A DNA stretch of 64,000 nt from Sphingomonas mucosissima (lineage in GTDB: Bacteria; Pseudomonadota; Alphaproteobacteria; Sphingomonadales; Sphingomonadaceae), in NCBI RefSeq assembly GCF_002197665.1, contig NZ_NBBJ01000004.1, positions 124,001 through 188,000 on the forward strand, read 5' to 3'. A program made the translations under genes and the position numbers. A model generated the notes under the pieces. It had not been told where the DNA came from. It ran no database searches and worked only from the letters and a program-made list of their open reading frames with translations. Positions 8,221-18,156 of this stretch are shown here, piece after piece (within the stretch, counting starts at the first letter, position 1; every line of letters begins with the position of its first letter).

Positions 8221-9069
8221 ATGACGTTACTGAAATACGTTCCCGCCATCATCCTGGCATATCTCGCGCTCCCTGCCGCTGCCCAGAATGCAGAGCCGCC
8301 CAAGCCGATCACGGTCAGCGGCAGTGTCACGCTCGCAAGTGACTACCGGCTGCGCGGCGTTTCCCAGACCGACAAGGAAGGCGCCATCCAGGGCGGCGTG
8401 ACCGTCTCCCACGAAAGCGGCCTGTACGTCGGCACCTGGGCCTCCAACCTTGCCGGATGGGGCACCTTTGGCGGCTCCAACATGGAGCTGGACCTGTTCG
8501 CCGGCTTCAGCACCGAAGTGTCGCCGGGCGTGACGCTCGACGCCGGCCTCACGTGGTACATGTATCCCGGCGGCCTCTCCAAGACCGACTTTGCCGAGCC
8601 GTTCGTAAAGGTCTCGGGCGCGCTGGGCCCCGCCAATCTGCTGGTCGGCGTCGCGTACGCGCCCAAGCAGGAGGCGATCGGCCAGTGGTACAATTCAGGT
8701 GCCGATTATGCGACCGGCATCCCCAACAGCCCCGGCAAGAAGAACGACAATCTCTACGTCTGGACCGACGGAAACGTCGGCATCCCGAACACGCCGCTCA
8801 CACTGAAGGGCCACGTCGGCTTTTCCAAGGGCAACGCCGGGCTCGGGCCGAACGGCACCAGCCCCGCTCCAACCGGCGAATATATCGACTGGTTGCTCGG
8901 TGCCGATTTCGCCATCCCCAGCACGCCGCTCACGCTGTCGGCCGCCTATGTCGATACCGACATCTCGGCACGCGAAAGCGCCTACCTCCAGCCGAACTTC
9001 TCCTCGACGAAGAACGGCAGCTCGATTGCCGGCTCCACCGTGGTGTTCAGCCTGTCGGCCGCATTCTGA
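8221..9069 (+). CDS. TorF-family putative outer membrane porin
   Basis: Predicted outer membrane beta-barrel of 282 residues in the TorF/Gcw family. A signal peptide at 1-21 ends in PAAAQ. Alternating aromatic/hydrophobic strands follow, with the family's N-terminal pattern ASDYRLRGVSQTD and the end motif VVFSLSAAF. The start at ATG 8221 is preceded by AGGAGG at 8211-8216; the frame is open upstream, but that part lacks a signal sequence. It may serve as the outer-membrane gate for the anion system upstream, but this is only positional inference. Confidence 0.82.
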   Translation: MTLLKYVPAIILAYLALPAAAQNAEPPKPITVSGSVTLASDYRLRGVSQTDKEGAIQGGVTVSHESGLYVGTWASNLAGWGTFGGSNMELDLFAGFSTEVSPGVTLDAGLTWYMYPGGLSKTDFAEPFVKVSGALGPANLLVGVAYAPKQEAIGQWYNSGADYATGIPNSPGKKNDNLYVWTDGNVGIPNTPLTLKGHVGFSKGNAGLGPNGTSPAPTGEYIDWLLGADFAIPSTPLTLSAAYVDTDISARESAYLQPNFSSTKNGSSIAGSTVVFSLSAAF

Positions 9070-9168
9070 TCCGGCAGACGCTCCACTGAACATCCTGGCG
9101 GGCCGGGGGGTTTGCTTCCCCCGGCCCGTCACCACATAAGGGGGCGAAAGACTAATCGGGAGCAGCCC

Positions 9169-10080
9169 TTGGCGACGTTGGGAATGAGTGCCGCGGAAAA
9201 GGACGCCGTTCAGGCCTTCCGCCGCGACGTGGTCGATCCGTCGATGACGAAGCTCGTCATTATCGATTTCTGGGCGGAATGGTGCGGGCCGTGCAAGGCG
9301 CTGACACCGCTGCTGGAGAAGGTCGCCGCGGCCTATGCCGACAAGGGCGTGGTGCTGGCCAAGGTCGATACCGACAAGAACCAGTTCATCGCGTCGCAAT
9401 TCCAGATCCGCTCGATCCCCACCGTTTACGCGATGTTCCAGGGCCAGCTGGTGGCGGACCTCACCAACGCCCGCTCCGAATCGCAGCTTCGCGCCACGCT
9501 CGATCAGTTGCTGCGCCAATTGCCGATCGAGGGCGAGGCGCAGTCGCAGGAGGCCGAGCTGGAGCCGCTGATCGCGATGGGCGAGCAGGTGCTGGGCGAA
9601 GGCGACGTGGAACGCGCGCTGTCGCTCTTTGATCAATTGTTCGAAATGGCGCCCGATCATCCCGCCGTGCTGTCCGGCCGCATCCGTGCGCTGGTGGCAG
9701 CAGGCGCGCATGACGAGGCGGAAGCGGCCCTCGCAGCGCTGCCGGCGGAAGTTGCCAGCCGCCCGGATATCGAACGCGCCCGCGCCGCGCTCGCGCTCGC
9801 GCAGTCGGCGCCGCAGGTCGACGATCTGGCCCCGCTGGAGGCGGCCGTCGCCGCCAATCCCGATGATCTCCAGGCGCGCTTCGATCTCGCCAACGCCCAG
9901 ATGGCGGCCGGCAACCGCGATGCGGCGGCCGACGGCTTCCTCGCCATCACCGCGAAGGAACGCGACTGGAACGATGGCGCGGCCCGTCAGCAGCTCCTCA
10001 AGCTGTTCGAAGTGGTGGGGCTGGAGGATCCCTGGGTATCGGCGCAGCGCCGCCGGCTCTCCGCCATCCTGTTCGGATGA
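9169..10080 (+). CDS. Thioredoxin-domain protein with TPR region (CnoX/YbbN-like)
   Basis: Fusion of a thioredoxin domain (about 8-115, active site WCGPC with C39 and C42) to a C-terminal region of helical TPR-like repeats (about 125-300). This is the architecture of the chaperone-associated YbbN/CnoX proteins, which protect proteins during oxidative stress. The start is placed at TTG 9169 because GGGAG at 9158-9162 lies 6 bases upstream; ATG at 9184 is the alternative. The stop overlaps the next gene as ATGA, the first of two such overlaps in this three-gene operon. Confidence 0.88.
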   Translation: MATLGMSAAEKDAVQAFRRDVVDPSMTKLVIIDFWAEWCGPCKALTPLLEKVAAAYADKGVVLAKVDTDKNQFIASQFQIRSIPTVYAMFQGQLVADLTNARSESQLRATLDQLLRQLPIEGEAQSQEAELEPLIAMGEQVLGEGDVERALSLFDQLFEMAPDHPAVLSGRIRALVAAGAHDEAEAALAALPAEVASRPDIERARAALALAQSAPQVDDLAPLEAAVAANPDDLQARFDLANAQMAAGNRDAAADGFLAITAKERDWNDGAARQQLLKLFEVVGLEDPWVSAQRRRLSAILFG

Positions 10081-10694
10081 CGCGGCTTTCCATCTTTCCC
10101 CTGCCCGGCGCCTTGCTGTTTCCGGGCATGCACTTGCCGCTGCATATCTTTGAGCCGCGCTATCGTGCGATGGTGTCCGATGCCATGGCACGCGATCGGC
10201 GGATCGGCATGATCCAGCCGCGCATCATGGAGGCGGGTGCCGGCGACAAGCCCGCGCTCTACGACGTCGGTTGTGTGGGGCGGATCGCCGAGATCGAGAT
10301 GCTCGATGACGGCCGCTCGAATCTGGTTCTCGAAGGATTGTCGCTGTTCCGCGTCACGCGCGAACTCGACGTCACCACGCTGTTCCGCCAGGTCGAGGCG
10401 GAGCTCATCCCCGCGCCCGAGCCCGAAACGCTCTCGCTCGGCTCGCGCGCGTCGCTCGAGATGGAGGCGCGCCGCTTTGCCGATCGCCAGGGCTATGCGG
10501 TCGATTGGGAGGCCGTGTCGCGGCTTGACGATCAGAGCCTCGTCAACGGCATCGCGCAGATCGCGCCGTTCGATGTCGCCGCCAAGCAGGCATTGCTGGA
10601 GGCGCAGGGCATTGCCATCCGGGCGGACCTGATCGTGCAGCTGATGCAGTTCTTCGGACGCCATGACGGCGACGACCGGGTCACCCTGCAATGA
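10077..10694 (+). CDS. LON substrate-binding domain protein
   Basis: A 205-residue stand-alone homologue of the N-terminal substrate-recognition domain of Lon protease, with no AAA or protease domain. The N-terminal family pattern is visible: [14 protein letters not shown], then [12 protein letters not shown]. Such proteins have no firmly established biochemical role. Its placement between a thioredoxin-TPR protein and a Trm112-like protein, with ATGA overlaps on both sides, suggests a protein-quality role, which is inference. Confidence 0.87.
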   Translation: MTRLSIFPLPGALLFPGMHLPLHIFEPRYRAMVSDAMARDRRIGMIQPRIMEAGAGDKPALYDVGCVGRIAEIEMLDDGRSNLVLEGLSLFRVTRELDVTTLFRQVEAELIPAPEPETLSLGSRASLEMEARRFADRQGYAVDWEAVSRLDDQSLVNGIAQIAPFDVAAKQALLEAQGIAIRADLIVQLMQFFGRHDGDDRVTLQ

Positions 10695-10879
10695 CGATTG
10701 ATCCCTGGCTCCTGGAACGGCTCGTCTGCCCCGTCACGCGCACGCCGCTCACGCTGGACGAGGAAGCGGGCGAGCTTCTCTCCCCCGCCGCCGGCCTCGC
10801 CTACCCCATTCGCGAGGGCGTGCCCGTGCTGCTGATCGAAGAAGCGCGGATGCTGGAGGGCGGCACCACCAGCGAGTGA
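10691..10879 (+). CDS. Trm112 family protein
   Basis: Small 62-residue protein of the Trm112/YcaR family. In other organisms these activate methyltransferases; many bacterial members bind zinc. The pattern [14 protein letters not shown], then [18 protein letters not shown] is typical. Only one cysteine (in VCPV) is visible, so the zinc site is incomplete, as in many alphaproteobacterial members. The start overlaps the previous stop (ATGA). Confidence 0.88.
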   Translation: MTIDPWLLERLVCPVTRTPLTLDEEAGELLSPAAGLAYPIREGVPVLLIEEARMLEGGTTSE

Positions 10880-11114
10880 GCGGCGGCTGCCGGTATGCAG
10901 CCCGGCCCACAACCCAAGCCCCTTTGACGCCGTCACACGATCGCCCCAGGTAGGCTGGGCCTAAGAGCAAAGCGCTGGGATGGCGATGTGCCGGGCACCG
11001 CGGTCTCGGCACCCGCAAACGCGGCCGCGCCAGCACGTCCTCAGCAGCAGGCCGGCCAGCTCGTCTGCCGCGGCACAGCAGGGCACCATCGCCCCGCCAT
11101 GCCACGGCCAATGA

Positions 11115-11630
11115 TCAGTTCAGCACAACCGTGACGGCACGGCGGTTCTGCGCCCAGCTTTCCTCGTCCGAACCCAGCGCCAGCGGCCGCTCCTTGCCGT
11201 AGCTGATCGTCGTGATGCGGGTCGGCGAAACGCCGCGCGCCACCAAGTAATTTTTGGCGGCATTGGCGCGGCGATCGCCCAGCGCCAGGTTGTATTCACG
11301 CGTCCCGCGCTCGTCGGCATGGCCTTCGATCGTCACGCGCACGTTCGGATAGCGCTGGAGCCAGCCGACCTGGCTGTCGAGGATGCCGCGCGCCGTGCCG
11401 TCGATATCATATTGGTCGAGAGCGAAATTGACCGTGTCGCTCGTTACCGAGCGCTTGAAGTCCTCCGACGAGCCCGGGACCACCGTGCCATCGTTCGGGC
11501 CGGTCGTGCCGCCGGTCGACGCAGGCGCTTCACCCGGTGCTGGCGGCAGAACTTCCGGCCGCTTCTTGGAGCAGGCTGCCGTGGTCACCAGCGCCGCCGC
11601 GAGCAGGATCGTGGTGGTCAGTCTCGCCAT
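11115..11630 (-). CDS. pal: Peptidoglycan-associated lipoprotein Pal
   Basis: Outer-membrane lipoprotein that binds peptidoglycan and, with TolB, anchors the Tol-Pal complex during division. The 171 residues comprise a signal peptide with a TTAAC lipobox, a proline/glycine-rich linker, and an OmpA-like domain with the TIEGHADERGTREYNLALG diaminopimelate-binding signature. The start was taken at ATG 11630, with GGGAG about 7 bases upstream; the frame is open a further 13 codons. It is last in the minus-strand ybgC-tolQRAB-pal order. No cpoB/ybgF is seen downstream, where the next 235 bases hold nothing convincing. Confidence 0.96.
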   Translation of the reverse strand: MARLTTTILLAAALVTTAACSKKRPEVLPPAPGEAPASTGGTTGPNDGTVVPGSSEDFKRSVTSDTVNFALDQYDIDGTARGILDSQVGWLQRYPNVRVTIEGHADERGTREYNLALGDRRANAAKNYLVARGVSPTRITTISYGKERPLALGSDEESWAQNRRAVTVVLN

Positions 11631-11676
11631 TTGTGTTCTCCCAGTTTTTGCGAACTTCGAAGCCGTCATAACAGTT

Positions 11677-13098
11677 TTACGGCCGAATCGGACCCCATGA
11701 CGGGTCCGATCCGTCCAGCGGCGTCGGCACCCGCCGCTCGTTCACGCCGGTCAGGTCGACCGACCACAGGTCGGCCTTGCCGCTCCGCCCTTGCGCCGAG
11801 CGATAGAAGATCAGCACGCGGCCATTGGGCGACCAGCTCGGCCCTTCATCGTGCCAGCTGTTGGTCAGGATCTTCTCGCCCGAGCCGTTCGGGCTCATGA
11901 TCCCGACGCGGAAACCACCCGACATGCGCGTGAACGCGATCAGGTCGCCGCGCGGGCTCCACGCCGGCGTACCGTAGCGGCCACCGCCGAAGCTGATGCG
12001 CTGCTGGTTCGATCCGTCCGCATTCATCACATACAGCTGCTGCCCGCCGGAGCGATCGGACTCGAACACGATCCGGCTGCCGTCCGGCGAATAGCTGCCG
12101 CCGGTGTCGATGCCGGGCGAATTGGTCAGGCGTTGTGGTGTGCCTCCGGCAGCGGGCACGCGATACAGGTCGGTGTTGCCGCCCGTTGCCATCGAAAACA
12201 GGATCCAGCGGCCATCGGGGGAGAAGCGCGGCGCAAAGGTGGTGGCGACATTCTGCACCACCAGCCGCTGCCGCCCCGATCCGATCTCATAGACATAGAT
12301 CGCCGGCACGCGCCCCAGATAGCTCATGTACACGATCGACTGCTGGTTCGGCGAAAAGCGCGGGGTGAGCACGATCGACTGGCCATTGGTCAGGAAGCGG
12401 TGGTTGGCGCCGTCCTGGTCCATGATCGACAGGCGTTTGATGCGATTGCCCTTGGGCCCCGTCTCGGAGACATAGACGACGCGGCTGTCGAAATACGGCC
12501 CCTCGCCGGTCAGCCGGGTGTACACCATGTCGGCGCATTTGTGCGCCGCCCGGCGCCAATCCGACGGGGAGACCACGAAACCCTGGCGCATCAGCTCGGT
12601 CTGCGCCGACACGTCGAACAGATAACAGCCGACTGTCAGTGTCCCGTCGCCATTGGCGCGGATATAGCCCTGCACCAGCGCCTGCGCGCCCGTGCCGCCC
12701 CAGTAATCGAACGTCGGCGCCTGCACCTCGGGGAACATGACGGTGCGTAGCTGCGCCGGGGGCAGCGGATTGAAGAGACCGGAATTGCGCAGATCGTTGG
12801 TGACGATCTCGGCCAGCTGGCGGCCGAGGGCATCGGTCGATCCCGCCGCCGTTTGCGCGATCGCCGCCGCCGGCATGAACGGAATGGCGATCGGCATCGG
12901 CGCCGAAATGCCGCCCGTTACGTCGACTTCCAGCGGTCCGCCGGGCGCCTGTGCCGGCGCCACAGCCGCGCCCGCCTGCCCGGGCAGGGCCCTGGCCTGC
13001 GGGGCTGCTCCCGGTGCCACCAGTGGCGTCGGCGGCACGTCCTGCGCGATCACCGGCGCAGCGAGGATGAGGGGGGCCAACAGGGCAAAGCGTTTCAT
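11677..13098 (-). CDS. tolB: Tol-Pal system beta-propeller protein TolB
   Basis: Periplasmic protein of 473 residues linking TolA and Pal. It has a cleavable signal peptide (1-18, ending VIAQ), an N-terminal alpha/beta domain, and a C-terminal six-bladed propeller of WD40-like repeats (repeated FSPDGR, YSPDGS, WSPRGD and WSPNGR blocks). The start at ATG 13098 has GAGGAAG upstream; the frame extends 19 codons further without a signal peptide. It lies between tolA and pal, in the standard order. Confidence 0.96.
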   Translation of the reverse strand: MKRFALLAPLILAAPVIAQDVPPTPLVAPGAAPQARALPGQAGAAVAPAQAPGGPLEVDVTGGISAPMPIAIPFMPAAAIAQTAAGSTDALGRQLAEIVTNDLRNSGLFNPLPPAQLRTVMFPEVQAPTFDYWGGTGAQALVQGYIRANGDGTLTVGCYLFDVSAQTELMRQGFVVSPSDWRRAAHKCADMVYTRLTGEGPYFDSRVVYVSETGPKGNRIKRLSIMDQDGANHRFLTNGQSIVLTPRFSPNQQSIVYMSYLGRVPAIYVYEIGSGRQRLVVQNVATTFAPRFSPDGRWILFSMATGGNTDLYRVPAAGGTPQRLTNSPGIDTGGSYSPDGSRIVFESDRSGGQQLYVMNADGSNQQRISFGGGRYGTPAWSPRGDLIAFTRMSGGFRVGIMSPNGSGEKILTNSWHDEGPSWSPNGRVLIFYRSAQGRSGKADLWSVDLTGVNERRVPTPLDGSDPSWGPIRP

Positions 13099-13243
13099 CG
13101 TCTTCCTCTCACTCGGACGTGCGGCCTGGGTCCATGACGGAGCCACTGCCGCCATTCACGGGCCGAGATGAACGACGCATGTAGCGGCCTTGATCCCGGC
13201 ATAACGGCATTGGCCCGGGGTCGCGAACGGCATCACGCAATCG

Positions 13244-14359
13244 TCACCGCAGCTTCCACTTGAAGTTGATGTTGTTCCACCCGCCGTTGGGGGTGTCGTA
13301 ATATTCAGGCGGCAGCTTCAGCGGCGAACACCCCTTGAACGCCGCGATGCCCAGGTCCTTCACTCGCTGTGCATAACGCTCGTTCTCGCCGGTCACGCCT
13401 GTCTGGCGCACCACCGTTGGCGTCGCCGCCAGCGTGCCATTCTCGTTCAACCGCAGGTTCAGCGTGGTCACGATCTCATTGGCGCCGGGGCCCGGATCGA
13501 CCTGGCGATCGGCGCATGGCTGGATCTGGCGCGCGATCGCCTGCACGATCGAGGCAAGCGCGCTCGCGTCGATCTTCGCCGCGCGCGGGGTCTGGCTACG
13601 GCTCGTCGACGGCTCGCTCGTCAGGCCCTTGAGGAAATCGTCGCCCAGCCGCCCGCCGCGCGGACGCGTGGCGGTGGATTGGCTGTCCGATCCCGTGCCG
13701 CGCGCCTTTGCCGCGGCCGCTGCCTTCGCCTTTGCATCGGCGGCCGCCTTGGCCCGGGCATCGGCTGCAGCTTGGGCCTTTGCCGCGGCTGCCGCTTTGG
13801 CCTCAGCGGCAGCAGCCGCGCGCTTCGCCGCGGCGTCGGCTGCCGCCGCAGCGGCCTTCTGCGCCGCCGCGCGCTCGGCCGCAGGGTCTGGCCTCGGCTT
13901 GGGCGGGGGCTTCGGCTTCTCGACCGGCTTGGGCGCCGGCTGCGGCTTAGGCGGCGCGGGTTTCGGCTTGGGCTCGACCTTTGGCTCGGGCTTGGGCGCA
14001 GGCTTTGGGGGCGCAGGCTTCGGCGGGGCTGGCTTGGGCGCAGGCTCCGGCGGCGCGGGCTTCGGCTCTGGCCTCGGCTGCGGCGGTGCCGGCGCCGGCT
14101 CGGGCGCTGGCTCAGCGGGAGCCGGCGGCGCGGCATCGTCCGGCTCGCCGGTCTCCGGCGCGATCGATTGCGCCGGCTGCTCCACCGCCTGCGGCGCAGT
14201 TGCTTCCAGCCCGACGTCCTTCACCAGGCTGACATCGATCGGCTGCTGCTTCAGCTTCTCCGGATTGGGGGTCGAAAGGAAGCCGACAGACAGCAGGCCG
14301 AACAGGATCACATGCCCTGCGCCCGCTACGCCAAGTCCGACCTTTTCCGCCCGCTCCAT
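13244..14359 (-). CDS. tolA: TolA-like energy transducer
   Basis: Inner-membrane protein of 371 residues transmitting proton-motive force from TolQR to the periplasm. It has one N-terminal transmembrane helix (about 10-28), then a long proline/lysine/glutamate region (about 80-165) of PKPAPP-type repeats. An alanine/lysine-rich coiled coil follows (about 165-220), then a C-terminal TolA/TonB-like domain of about 110 residues. The ATG at 14359 is 6 bases after tolR; a TTG sits one codon upstream. The position between tolR and tolB supports TolA over TonB. Confidence 0.93.
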   Translation of the reverse strand: MERAEKVGLGVAGAGHVILFGLLSVGFLSTPNPEKLKQQPIDVSLVKDVGLEATAPQAVEQPAQSIAPETGEPDDAAPPAPAEPAPEPAPAPPQPRPEPKPAPPEPAPKPAPPKPAPPKPAPKPEPKVEPKPKPAPPKPQPAPKPVEKPKPPPKPRPDPAAERAAAQKAAAAAADAAAKRAAAAAEAKAAAAAKAQAAADARAKAAADAKAKAAAAAKARGTGSDSQSTATRPRGGRLGDDFLKGLTSEPSTSRSQTPRAAKIDASALASIVQAIARQIQPCADRQVDPGPGANEIVTTLNLRLNENGTLAATPTVVRQTGVTGENERYAQRVKDLGIAAFKGCSPLKLPPEYYDTPNGGWNNINFKWKLR

Positions 14360-14365
14360 CAAAGC

Positions 14366-14797
14366 TTACTCGTCGCCGATCGTCACCAGCGCGACGCGGT
14401 TCAGCCCGGCGCGATTGAGCTCGCCCATCACCCGCATCACGCGCCCGTAATCCAGCGCCCGATCGGCGCGCAGATAAACCTGCGGCGGATCGCCCTCGCC
14501 CGCTTGCGCCGCAATGGCATCCAGGCGCTCGCCCAGCGCGTCTTCGCTCACCTCATCCTTGGCGATGAAGATCCGCCCGTCCGCATCCAGCGAGATCTCG
14601 GTCGGCTCCTTGTCCTGGTCCAGCGGCTTGGCGCGGCTGTCGGGCAGGTTCACCGGCACGCCCGCCGTCAGCAGCGGCGCGGTGACCATGAAGATGATCA
14701 AGAGCACGAGCATGACGTCGACGAGCGGCGTCACGTTGATATCAGCCATCGGCGCCCGGCGCCCGCCGGACCGCTGCGAGGGAAGCTGCATCGCCAC
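14366..14797 (-). CDS. tolR: ExbD/TolR family protein
   Basis: Single-span inner-membrane stator protein of the TolQR motor, 143 residues. A short cytoplasmic tail precedes INVTPLVDVMLVLLIIFMV, the transmembrane helix carrying the essential aspartate, and the periplasmic domain follows. A GTG start at 14797 is preferred because GGAAGG lies 8 bases upstream; ATG 14791 is possible. It is separated from tolQ by 47 bases. Confidence 0.95.
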   Translation of the reverse strand: MAMQLPSQRSGGRRAPMADINVTPLVDVMLVLLIIFMVTAPLLTAGVPVNLPDSRAKPLDQDKEPTEISLDADGRIFIAKDEVSEDALGERLDAIAAQAGEGDPPQVYLRADRALDYGRVMRVMGELNRAGLNRVALVTIGDE

Positions 14798-14844
14798 GGC
14801 TCAGCCCTTCCGGTCGTTCAGGATCATGACAACGTGCCCGGCAC

Positions 14845-15533
14845 TCACCGCTCGCGGTCCAGCTGGCGCGACAAGGTCGCGTGGAACCCGTCGGCGAAAC
14901 GGTTCAGCCGCGCTTCGATCCGGTTGATGCCGTGGCTGAAGCGGTTGTACGCAATCACGGCCGGAATCGCCGCGAACAGGCCGATCGCGGTGGCGAACAG
15001 CGCCTCGGCAATGCCCGGCGCCACCACGGCAAGGCTGGTGTTCTGTTCGCTCGCGATGCTGGTGAAGCTGCGCATGATGCCCCACACCGTGCCGAACAGG
15101 CCAACGAACGGCGCCACCGATCCCACCGTCGCCAGCACGTTCAGCCGGTCGGACAATTTGTCGATCTCGGTCGCCACCGCCGCGCCCATCGTGGTCGCCA
15201 GACGCTCGCGCGTACCGGCACGGTCGATCACTGCGCCTTGGGTGGAGCGGCGCCATTCCGCCACGCCCGCGGCGAAGACGCGGGCGCTGGGCAGGTCGTC
15301 CTCCGCGCGCGCCTTGTAAAAGGCGTCCACATCGTCCGCCTTCCAGAAATCGCGCTCGAAAACCTCGGTCGCCCGCCGGGTGCGGCCCAGCTTGCGCCAG
15401 AACATGAAAATGATCGCCCAGGTCCAGATGCTCGCGGCGAGCAGCCCGAACATCACCAGCTTCACCACGATGTCCGCCTGCAGGAACAGGGCAACGGGGG
15501 ACAGCGTGGCAGCGTCGGTATTCAAGAACGGGT

Positions 15534-15537
<4 letters not shown>
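14845..15537 (-). CDS. tolQ: TolQ proton channel subunit
   Basis: MotA/TolQ/ExbB-family inner-membrane protein, 230 residues, with three transmembrane helices: near 20-40, and two in the conserved C-terminal block with VGSVAPFVGLFGTVWGIM and IAEALFATAIGLFAAIPAV. The start is placed at TTG 15537, which overlaps the ybgC stop as TTGA and gives the usual N-terminus NPFLNTDAATLSP. The frame is open 16 codons further upstream, but only inside ybgC. Confidence 0.94.
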
Positions 15538-16001
<464 letters not shown>

Positions 16002-16073
16002 TTCGCCGTTGTTAACCGAAGGTTGCGCCCGCGGGTAGTCCTCTAGACGCGTAGCTCCAGGATGCCGACCGGC

Positions 16074-16961
16074 TCAGTCCTGAAGAACGCCCGAGTCCAC
16101 CTCGATCCACGGAACGCGCCGCCCGACGGCCGGCGCACCGGCGGGGGCCGGGGCCAAGGTCGCCGCTGGTGCACGCACACCGGCAGCAGGTGGGACTGCG
16201 CTCGCCGGCGGCCGCACCGCAGCCGCAGGCGCAGCGCCTGAATTTGCCGGTGCCGCCGCGGGAACCGCCCGCGATCCCGCCGCCGCTGGCGGAGTGACGG
16301 TGGCGCGCGGGGCTGCCGCTGCCGCCGCAGCGACTGGGTATCCAGTGGTCGGTCCCTCCACGCCAGCCGGCACCGCGCCAACGATCGGCGCCGCCGCCGG
16401 CGCGCTCAGCGCGATCATCGGGCGCGGCGCCAGCATCTCGGCAAACGGCGCATCAAGCGTGGGCAGAACGGCCGCGGCAAATGCCTGCAATTCGCCTGGC
16501 GCCAGCCGCTCCGCCTCGGTCAGCGTCGCAACCGCCGCCGTGCAGAACGCCTCGCGGGCCTGCGCTTGCGAAAAGAAATTATAGAGCCGGGTCATCGCAT
16601 CGTCGTAGCGATCCTGCCAATCGCCGCCCCCGGCGCGATATTGCGCCTCCAGCTGGGTTTCGGCGCTCGCCAGCGTCGGCTTGTGCGCGCTGAGCAGGGC
16701 ATTGTAGCGCTGCACGATCGTGGCTTCCTGCGCCCCGCGACAGGCGAGCGCGGCGACGTTCAACGCCACGCGCATGTGCCACACCGTCGCTGCGGGCGAG
16801 AGGCCGCGATTGATCGGCGTGATCGGGGGGGTGACATAAACGGGAACAGGCGCCGGCTCGGGCGGCGGCATCACGACCGCCACTTCCTTCGGCCGTGAGG
16901 CACAGGCTGTCACCGCAGCAATGGCGGCAACGGCGACGATGGCTTGTGTGACGCGTAACAT
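16074..16961 (-). CDS. Putative lipoprotein, proline/alanine-rich C-terminus
   Basis: A 295-residue predicted lipoprotein with a signal peptide whose AVTAC lipobox puts the lipidated cysteine at residue 20. A helical middle domain (about 55-180) contains two cysteines (ALACRG and AFCTAA) that could pair. A low-complexity Ala/Pro/Val tail (about 190-280) ends in a short VPWIEVDSGVLQD segment. A GGAG lies 5 bases before the ATG. I do not recognise a characterised family; it may be a lineage-specific envelope protein next to the Tol genes. Confidence 0.75.
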   Translation of the reverse strand: MLRVTQAIVAVAAIAAVTACASRPKEVAVVMPPPEPAPVPVYVTPPITPINRGLSPAATVWHMRVALNVAALACRGAQEATIVQRYNALLSAHKPTLASAETQLEAQYRAGGGDWQDRYDDAMTRLYNFFSQAQAREAFCTAAVATLTEAERLAPGELQAFAAAVLPTLDAPFAEMLAPRPMIALSAPAAAPIVGAVPAGVEGPTTGYPVAAAAAAAPRATVTPPAAAGSRAVPAAAPANSGAAPAAAVRPPASAVPPAAGVRAPAATLAPAPAGAPAVGRRVPWIEVDSGVLQD

Positions 16962-17135
16962 GGCGGCTCCGTTCTCCCCCGGCGCTCCCGAACAACGCTG
17001 TGCCGCGCATTTGGTGAACGCGAGGTAAAGGATGGTGATCCTTGCGCCGGACCGAGGCCGAGACCGCCGTCAACAGGGCACCAGACGCGCCCGATCGACG
17101 TTGTCCACGCAACCTGGATCAAGATCGGAGCAATA

Positions 17136-18092
17136 ATGGCGGAAACGGAAGCGGCGGGTGAATTGCGCCGGATCGTCACGGAGATCGCCCGCGAGGTCGA
17201 AGCCAATGCGGCCGAGATCGAGCGCGCCGGGGATGCCAAGGAAGAAGGGCTCGCTCCCGGCCCGTTCGGGATCGCGGTGGCGACCATCAACGGCGACATG
17301 GTGCTCGGCGGCGCGGCGGACACCCCCTTCCCCCTGCAAAGCATCGCCAAGGTATTCGCGCTGGAACTGGCGCTGTGCGCGATCGGCGATGACGTGTTCA
17401 AGCGGGTCGGCCGCGAGCCGTCGGGCGATCCGTTCAACTCGATCGTCGATCTGGAGCGAACGGGCGGCATCCCGCGCAACCCTTTCGTGAATGCCGGCGC
17501 CTTGGCAGTGGTCGACATCCTGGTCGAATCGCTCGACGATGATACGCAGGCCCGCGCCGTCGTCGATTTCGTGCGCCATCACGGCCAGCAGGACGAGGTC
17601 GCGCTCAACGAGGAGGTGCTCGCCTCCGAGCATGAGGGCGGCGATCTCAACCGCGCGATGATGAGCTTCATGCGTCACCACGGCAATCTGCGCTCATCGC
17701 TGGACGAGGTGATGGAGGCTTATGTCAAGCAATGCGCCATCATGCTGGATTGCGAGGGCCTCGCGCGGACCGGGCTCTTCCTCGCGCGCACGCGGCGCAA
17801 TCCCCAGGATGAAGAGGCGGATGCGGTGGCGACACGCATGCGCAAGCTGCTCGCGCTGATGATGACCTGTGGCCATTATGACGGATCGGGCGACTTCGCG
17901 CTCCGCGTCGGGCTACCGGCGAAGAGCGGCGTCGGTGGCGGCATCCTCGCCGTGGTGCCCGAAACCGCGGCGATCGCGGTCTGGTCGCCGAACCTCGATC
18001 AGCATGGCAATTCCATGCTGGGCGTGCGCGCGCTGGAAATGCTCGCGCACCGCACCGGCTGGTCCGTCTTCGGCCCGCCCCTGATCGGCTGA
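17136..18092 (+). CDS. glsA: Glutaminase
   Basis: Serine-dependent beta-lactamase-like glutaminase that hydrolyses glutamine to glutamate and ammonia, 318 residues, near the usual length. Catalytic elements are visible: FPLQSIAKVFAL (Ser-x-x-Lys), PFNSI, and the NPFVNAGAL block. An aspartate/glutamate-rich insert (about 135-175, NEEVLASEHEGGDLNRAMM) aligns with the substrate lid. GGAG lies 5 bases before the ATG. It is convergent with the nitronate monooxygenase gene, with a hairpin in between. Confidence 0.94.
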   Translation: MAETEAAGELRRIVTEIAREVEANAAEIERAGDAKEEGLAPGPFGIAVATINGDMVLGGAADTPFPLQSIAKVFALELALCAIGDDVFKRVGREPSGDPFNSIVDLERTGGIPRNPFVNAGALAVVDILVESLDDDTQARAVVDFVRHHGQQDEVALNEEVLASEHEGGDLNRAMMSFMRHHGNLRSSLDEVMEAYVKQCAIMLDCEGLARTGLFLARTRRNPQDEEADAVATRMRKLLALMMTCGHYDGSGDFALRVGLPAKSGVGGGILAVVPETAAIAVWSPNLDQHGNSMLGVRALEMLAHRTGWSVFGPPLIG

Positions 18093-18110
18093 AATGATCC
18101 GCTGAAACGC

Positions 18111-18147
18111 GGCGCGCCCACCCGATCGTCCGGCCGGTGCGCGCGCC
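18111..18147. terminator. Hairpin between convergent glsA and the nitronate monooxygenase gene
   Basis: A 12-bp inverted repeat with one mismatch (18111-18122 with 18136-18147, arm GGCGCGCCCACC) lies in the 64-base gap between two convergent stops. There is no T tract on either strand; the location suggests a bidirectional terminator. Confidence 0.5.
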
Positions 18148-18156
18148 CCTACGCAA

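Noticed and set aside
10880-11114. Possible cpoB/ybgF downstream of pal
   Set aside because: The gap is only 235 bases and holds no TPR-like or signal-peptide ORF.
13434-14450. Long plus-strand frame of 338 codons opposite tolA
   Set aside because: Low-complexity Ala/Gly product that mirrors the PKPAPP-rich tolA region; no domain.
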